64,000 bases of DNA from Chloroflexota bacterium. GTDB lineage: Bacteria > Chloroflexota > UBA11872. A program made the position numbers and the translations under genes. The notes beneath the pieces were generated by a model. It was not told the origin of the DNA and searched no databases. It saw only the letters and a list, made by a program, of their open reading frames with translations. Below are positions 59,657-64,000 of the stretch, piece by piece. The number at the start of each line of letters is the position of its first letter. Position 1 is the first letter of the stretch. The stretch is taken from positions 1-64,000 of the forward strand of contig JAJDZD010000041.1 in assembly GCA_022824865.1 (NCBI GenBank). The letters are read 5' to 3'.

Positions 59657-60862
59657 CTAGGCTTCGGCCGGTGGCTCAACGGGAATCGCCTCCGCCGCCG
59701 CCAGCGCCGGTCCCAGGTCCACGATGTACATCTGCCGCGTCCCCTCGTGCACCGAGTCGATGCACAGCGCCGTCCCGTCCCGGTTCCACCGCGGATGCAG
59801 GTCCACCCGCAGCGGACCGTCCAACTCCGGCGGCGCATGAAACGCCGCCAGGTCAACCCGCAACCCGTCCGCCGCCCGAACGATCATTAGCCGGCGCAAA
59901 TTCTCACTGTCCGGGTACGTGTCATTCGCGATCCAGGCGCGGTCCGGCGAATACGAGCAGTGCCCGTCCTCGGTGAGCACATCCGTTGCATAAGCCTGCG
60001 GCTCGGCCCCAACATCGCTCACCCGCCAGAAGGCGTTCGCCGTCGCCGGTGCCCCGCCCCACACCAGGATCTCGTCCTCGCTCCGCCAGTCGTAGTGCGA
60101 CACCAGTCGCGCGTCCCAGATCACCCGCGCGTCCGACCCGTCCGGACTCAGTGTGACCAGCCGCGTCTGCCGCGGCCCCTCGGACGGCTGCCACCGGTGC
60201 AGCACCGCCACCCGAGTTCCGTCCGTATTGATCTGCGCGTGGTTCAGCCAGTGCTTCTGCCCGGCCATGTTCGCGTCGGATTCCAACTCGACGATCTCCG
60301 CCAGCGACAGCACAAGCTCCGCGCCACCGCTGTCCAGGTTGATCCTCCACACGCCGTCTTTGCCCGGCGCTCCCTCATCCGCCCACGCATCCGCCACGCC
60401 CTCGTACCCATACCCTGGCCGCTGCGTCGCCAACCGCGCAAAGTTCAGCCCAATCGCGTACCGCCCAGCCGGATCCACCGCATATACGGCCCGTTCCAAC
60501 TCCCGCCGGTCCCCGGTCGCTAGGTCCTGCACCACGCCCACAAACCGACCGGCCCGCCGCTGGTTGTAGACGACGCCGTCAGCTGCGCCCGGCACCCACT
60601 GCAGCATCGTCCCCTGCTGCCAGCACCACGCGTTTGTCGACGCGAACGGCTCGAACGCATCCAGACCCTGCGGATCGATCAGCCCCAACTCGATCTCATC
60701 GTCAGGCGTCGGCTGCCGGTCCCTGAACCCCGCCCGCATGCCCAGCAACTTCGTGCCGCACGGCGACCACGGCGTCTTCTCGTAGTACCCAAAGAAATGG
60801 TCGCCCGGCGGCTGCGTCACTCGCCGAATCGAAACGTCGGGTGCGGTCACGATCCTGGACAT
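59657..60862 (-). CDS. Beta-propeller protein resembling oligogalacturonate lyase (PL22-like)
   Basis: 401 residues without a signal peptide. Repeating WD-like strands with HWLNHAQINTDGTRVAVLHR, VSHYDWRSEDEILVW and TEDGHCSYSPDRAWIANDTY follow the oligogalacturonide lyase pattern, where histidines bind a metal and cleave unsaturated oligogalacturonates in the cytoplasm. Its identity is by motif only; it may process another uronate or be a non-enzymatic propeller. ATG at 60860-60862, divergent from the LeuB-like gene. Confidence 0.75.
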   Translation of the reverse strand: MSRIVTAPDVSIRRVTQPPGDHFFGYYEKTPWSPCGTKLLGMRAGFRDRQPTPDDEIELGLIDPQGLDAFEPFASTNAWCWQQGTMLQWVPGAADGVVYNQRRAGRFVGVVQDLATGDRRELERAVYAVDPAGRYAIGLNFARLATQRPGYGYEGVADAWADEGAPGKDGVWRINLDSGGAELVLSLAEIVELESDANMAGQKHWLNHAQINTDGTRVAVLHRWQPSEGPRQTRLVTLSPDGSDARVIWDARLVSHYDWRSEDEILVWGGAPATANAFWRVSDVGAEPQAYATDVLTEDGHCSYSPDRAWIANDTYPDSENLRRLMIVRAADGLRVDLAAFHAPPELDGPLRVDLHPRWNRDGTALCIDSVHEGTRQMYIVDLGPALAAAEAIPVEPPAEA

Positions 60863-60949
60863 GCGGCGAGTCTAGGACCCGCGATGACCTGCGTCTCCGG
60901 TATCCTCGCCCGCCTACCTCTACGCGGCCGCATTCGGCCAGGGCCCCTT

Positions 60950-62005
60950 GTGCATCGCATAGCTGTTATTGCCGGCGACGGAACCGGACCTGAAGTCACC
61001 GCCGAAGCGCTCAAAGTCCTCGAGGCCGCCGCCGCTGCGGAAGGCTTCACCTACGATCTCACCGAACTGGACTTTGGAGGCGAGCGGTACCTCCGTACCG
61101 GCGAGACTCTTCCTGACTCCGCATTGGAAGACCTCCGCAGCTTCGACGGCATCTTCCTCGGCGCAATCGGCCATCCGGACGTCGCGCCCGGCATCCTCGA
61201 GAAAGGCATCCTGCTCAAGGCCCGCTTCGAGCTTGACCAGTACATCAACCTTCGTCCCGTCAAGCTCTACCCCAACGTCGAAACGCCCCTCAAGGACAAG
61301 GGCCCGGACGAGATCGACTTCGTCGTCGTCCGCGAAAACACCGAGGGCATGTACACCGGCATGGGCGGCGTGCAATACGAGGGCACCGACCACGAGGTCT
61401 CCACCCAGATCCACTGCACCACCTGGCGCGGTGCCGCCCGCGCCGTGCGCTACGCCTTTGAACTCACCCGCCGTCGGAACGAACGCAAGCAGTTGCATCT
61501 CGTGGCCAAGACCAACGTGCTCACCAACGTTGGCGGCACCTGGTGGCGCGCCTTCAACGAGATCGGCGACAACGACTACCCCGACGTCACGCGCGAGTAC
61601 GCCCATGTCGACGCCGCTGCCATGTGGTTCGTCAAGAACCCCGAGTGGTTCGACGTCGTCGTCACCGAAAACCTCTTCGGCGACATCATCACCGACATCG
61701 GCGCCATCATCTCCGGCGGCCTCGGCATCGCCGCCGGTGGCAACATCAACCCCGAAGGCGTCTCCATGTTCGAGCCCATCGGCGGCTCCGCCCCCAAGTA
61801 CACCGGCCAGGGCGTCATCAATCCGCTGGCGGCCATCAACGCTATGCACATGCTCCTGGACCACCTCGGGGAGTCGGCGGGATCCGCTCGCGTCGAGGGC
61901 GCATTGGTCAGCGCCCTTCAAAGCGGCAAGATCAAGTCCATGAGCGCCGGTCGCATGGGCATGGGTACCGCCGAAGTCGGCGACCTGGTGGCCTCGCTCG
62001 TCTAG
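60950..62005 (+). CDS. leuB: 3-Isopropylmalate dehydrogenase-like beta-decarboxylating dehydrogenase
   Basis: 351 residues from a GTG at 60950; the frame is open upstream without similarity. It follows actinobacterial LeuB: IAVIAGDGTGPEVTAEALKV, LKARFELDQYINLRPVKLYP, VVVRENTEGMYTGMGG, KTNVLTNVGGTWW, NLFGDIITDIGAIISGGLG and MFEPIGGSAPKYTGQG. These oxidise and decarboxylate 3-isopropylmalate with NAD. Tartrate/malate dehydrogenase is a close relative, and no leuC/leuD is here, so specificity is likely but not certain. Confidence 0.82.
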   Translation: MHRIAVIAGDGTGPEVTAEALKVLEAAAAAEGFTYDLTELDFGGERYLRTGETLPDSALEDLRSFDGIFLGAIGHPDVAPGILEKGILLKARFELDQYINLRPVKLYPNVETPLKDKGPDEIDFVVVRENTEGMYTGMGGVQYEGTDHEVSTQIHCTTWRGAARAVRYAFELTRRRNERKQLHLVAKTNVLTNVGGTWWRAFNEIGDNDYPDVTREYAHVDAAAMWFVKNPEWFDVVVTENLFGDIITDIGAIISGGLGIAAGGNINPEGVSMFEPIGGSAPKYTGQGVINPLAAINAMHMLLDHLGESAGSARVEGALVSALQSGKIKSMSAGRMGMGTAEVGDLVASLV

Positions 62006-62023
62006 CTGCCGACCGACGCTGGA

Positions 62024-63088
62024 CTAGCTGTGGCTGCCGACGGGCTGCCTTGCCGCGTACCGGTGCGCCATCTCGTCTAGCGATACCACCGGCACGCCGC
62101 CGGCCTGGCCCACCATGCCGAACGCTTCCATTCGCGCCGCGCACACGTCCGCCATCGCCTCCCGCGCCGGCGTCAGGTATTGCCGCGGGTCGAACTCGCC
62201 GCGCTGCTCGGTCAGTACGCGCCGTACCGCACCGGTCATCGCCAGCCGGTTGTCCGTATCCACGTTGACCTTGCGCACGCCGTGCCGGATGCCCTCTTGA
62301 ATCTCTTCTAACGGCACGCCCCACGTCTGCCGCATTTCACCGCCGTACGTGTTGAAAATGTCCTGCAGCTTTTGGGGGACCGAGGAACTCCCGTGCATCA
62401 CGATGTGCGTGTTTGGCAGCCGGCGGTGTATCTCCCGGATGCAGTCCATCACCAGCACGCCCGCGTCCGGTTTGTGGCTGAACTTATAGGCGCCGTGGCT
62501 CGTACCGATGGCCACCGCCAGCGCGTCCACGCCCGTACGCTCCACGAAGTCCTCGGCCTGCTCCGGGTCGGTAATCAGCTGTTCGCGGTCCAGCACGCCT
62601 TCCGCTCCGTGCCCGTCCTCCTGGTCGCCCATGCCGGTCTCCAGGCTGCCTAGCACGCCCAGTTCGCCCTCCACGCTTACGCCGCGCACGTGGGCCAACT
62701 CCACCACCTCCCGCGTCACCGCCACGTTGTAGTCGTAGTCCGAGGGCGTTGAACCGTCTTCCAGAAGCGACCCGTCCATCATCACGCTCGTGTAGCCCTG
62801 ATCCATCGCGCTCAGGCAGGTCTCCGGGCTGTTGCCGTGATCCTGGTGCATAACCACCGGAATGCTCGGATTCAGTTCAAGCGCTGCCAGGATCAAGTGC
62901 CGTAGGTAGGCCTCGTTGGCATACGCTCGTGCGCCCCGGCTGGCCTGGATGATCACCGGCGAATCGGTCCGGCCCGCCGCCGCCATCACGGCCTGCACCT
63001 GCTCCATGTTGTTCACGTTGAAGGCCGCCACGCCGTAGTCGTTCTCGGCGGCGTGGTCCAGCAACACGCGCAGGGGAATCAGCGGCAC
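62024..63088 (-). CDS. fba: Class II fructose-bisphosphate aldolase
   Basis: 354 residues from a GTG at 63086-63088. It splits or forms fructose 1,6-bisphosphate. Metal and catalytic residues are in [14 protein letters not shown] (His81, Asp83, His84), with [35 protein letters not shown] and [15 protein letters not shown]. The long form with the 350-residue length is typical of CbbA/FbaA. It converges with the LeuB-like gene and is divergent from nagA. Confidence 0.93.
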   Translation of the reverse strand: MPLIPLRVLLDHAAENDYGVAAFNVNNMEQVQAVMAAAGRTDSPVIIQASRGARAYANEAYLRHLILAALELNPSIPVVMHQDHGNSPETCLSAMDQGYTSVMMDGSLLEDGSTPSDYDYNVAVTREVVELAHVRGVSVEGELGVLGSLETGMGDQEDGHGAEGVLDREQLITDPEQAEDFVERTGVDALAVAIGTSHGAYKFSHKPDAGVLVMDCIREIHRRLPNTHIVMHGSSSVPQKLQDIFNTYGGEMRQTWGVPLEEIQEGIRHGVRKVNVDTDNRLAMTGAVRRVLTEQRGEFDPRQYLTPAREAMADVCAARMEAFGMVGQAGGVPVVSLDEMAHRYAARQPVGSHS

Positions 63089-63175
63089 GCCAGTAAAGCT
63101 CCCGGTCCCAAATGGCCGTTCGGTCGAAAGGGGTAACGCTTAGGATACTCCCACCGAGGCTGACTCCGCATTGAC

Positions 63176-64000
63176 TTGGCTGCACTCACGCCTTCCCACG
63201 CCCAGCATCCCTCCGAATCTCCGCCTATCCACTTCCGTTTCGTGGACGTGGCCAGCGGCGGCCGGATGCTCCCGCGCCGCCACGTGCTGGTCGCGAACGG
63301 CCGTGTCACCGCCGTAAGCGCCACCCCGCTCCAGGCGTCGTCCGGTGCGCTCACCGTTGACGGCCCCGGAGTCCTTGCGCGTGGATTCGTCGACACCCAC
63401 GTTCACGGCCGCGGTGGCTTAGACGTCATGCGTCCCGGCGACGTCGAAGCCCTATCGCTGGAGCTCCTGTCGCAGGGCGTCACCGGTTTCTTGCCCACCG
63501 TCGTGGCCGCCCCAGCAAACGAGCTGGCCGCGGCCTTGTCCGCCGCCAGCGGCGATCCCCTCGGCGCCCGCGTCCTGGGCATCCATGCTGAAGGCCCATT
63601 CCTTTCACCCGACCAGCCCGGCATGTTTCCTCCAGACGCATTCCGCGGCTACGACCGCGCGCTCTGGCGTGACATGCAGTCCGAGGCTGCCTCCCCGATC
63701 CGCCTCATGACCGTCGCCGCCGAACGTCTCACACCAACGCAAATCGATGAACTACGCGCCGATGGCGTCACCCTCAGCCTCGGCCACACCAACGCCACTT
63801 TTGACCAGGCGCTTGCCGCCTTCGACGCTGGCGTCACCCGCGTCACACACGCCTACAACGCCATGCGCGGCTTCCACCATCGCGCCCCCGGCGCTGTCGG
63901 CGCGTTGCTCGATCGCGGCGATATCGACGCCGAGCTAATCCTGGACGGCCTCCATGTCGCCCGCGCCCCTGCCCGCATCCTCGCCGCCACCCGCACCACC
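63176..64000 (+). CDS. nagA: N-acetylglucosamine-6-phosphate deacetylase, truncated by the window end
   Basis: 275 residues visible; about 100 more should follow. There is no ATG in frame; the start is a TTG at 63176 or a GTG at 63242. Family strings are GFVDTHVHGRGGLD (metal site), GIHAEGPFLSPDQPG with the metal glutamate, LSLGHTNATFDQA, VTHAYNAMRGFHHRAPG and ELILDGLHVA. It deacetylates GlcNAc-6-phosphate in amino sugar breakdown or cell wall recycling. No nagB is in view. The frame is open to the last base of the window. Confidence 0.9.
   Translation, partial: MAALTPSHAQHPSESPPIHFRFVDVASGGRMLPRRHVLVANGRVTAVSATPLQASSGALTVDGPGVLARGFVDTHVHGRGGLDVMRPGDVEALSLELLSQGVTGFLPTVVAAPANELAAALSAASGDPLGARVLGIHAEGPFLSPDQPGMFPPDAFRGYDRALWRDMQSEAASPIRLMTVAAERLTPTQIDELRADGVTLSLGHTNATFDQALAAFDAGVTRVTHAYNAMRGFHHRAPGAVGALLDRGDIDAELILDGLHVARAPARILAATRTT

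Noticed and set aside
1-64000. CRISPR arrays, tRNA or rRNA genes, insertion sequences, phage or integrase genes
   Set aside because: No regularly spaced direct repeats, no cloverleaf with a T-loop consensus, no transposase or integrase motifs and no terminal inverted repeats were seen by reading; a program such as tRNAscan-SE or Infernal could still find a weak one.

Overview
This window is a dense, high-GC bacterial chromosome segment: mostly short intergenic gaps, many 4-base start/stop overlaps (ATGA, GTGA), and frequent GTG/TTG starts. No rRNA, tRNA, insertion sequence, phage gene or CRISPR array was found. The gene set points to an aerobic or facultative heterotroph of the phylum Chloroflexota, possibly an SAR202/Dehalococcoidia-like or host-associated marine lineage. 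Supporting traits are alternative complex III, a fumarate-reductase-type complex II, a phosphatidylinositol lipid operon, a flavin halogenase, a phytanoyl-CoA-type dioxygenase and several Gfo/Idh and FAD oxidoreductases. This placement is inference from gene content; no 16S or marker tree is available.

Region 1 (about 1-19.5 kb, all minus strand after a small plus-strand fragment) is a respiratory supercluster. In transcription order (right to left) it holds a small membrane protein, alternative complex III (actA, a split actB, two NrfD-type subunits, actD, actE), a CopD-like membrane protein, cytochrome c maturation (ccmE, a fused ccmA-ccmB, ccmC, ccmD, ccmF, ccmH, a CcmI-like protein carrying a beta-propeller, and an uncharacterised membrane protein), then frdA-B-C-D. 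The system that builds c-type hemes is thus in one run with the complex that needs them and with the quinone-linked complex II.

Region 2 (19.8-32.7 kb) is mixed metabolism and transport. It has an aldehyde dehydrogenase, an MFS carrier, an MMPL exporter coupled to a CrtC/AttH-like lipoprotein, a Gfo/Idh oxidoreductase, a cysteine-free IscA-like protein, two thioredoxin-like TlpA proteins with a CcdA electron carrier (probably completing cytochrome c maturation), two GNAT acetyltransferases, peptide deformylase and moaB/moaD/moaE.

Region 3 (32.8-46.1 kb) holds a TPR lipoprotein overlapping a RACo-type ferredoxin-ATPase, an isolated nuoB followed by a PHP phosphoesterase and a MATE-like protein, and a possible attenuator before an ABC-2 exporter. 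It ends with a halogenase that has a PqqD-like C-terminal domain and a helical partner, then a PhyH dioxygenase and a second Gfo/Idh protein.

Region 4 (46.1-51.9 kb, minus) is an ArsR-led operon for inositol phospholipid synthesis: inositol-1-phosphate synthase, acyltransferase, GT4 glycosyltransferase and CDP-alcohol phosphatidyltransferase, with RNase Y upstream. It resembles the early phosphatidylinositol mannoside pathway of actinobacteria.

Region 5 (52-64 kb) has a UroD/MtbA-like methyltransferase, a NodB deacetylase, DegV, recF-dciA, an FAD oxidoreductase with a TIM-barrel isomerase and an oligogalacturonate-lyase-like propeller, a LeuB-like dehydrogenase, class II aldolase, and the start of nagA, which runs off the window.
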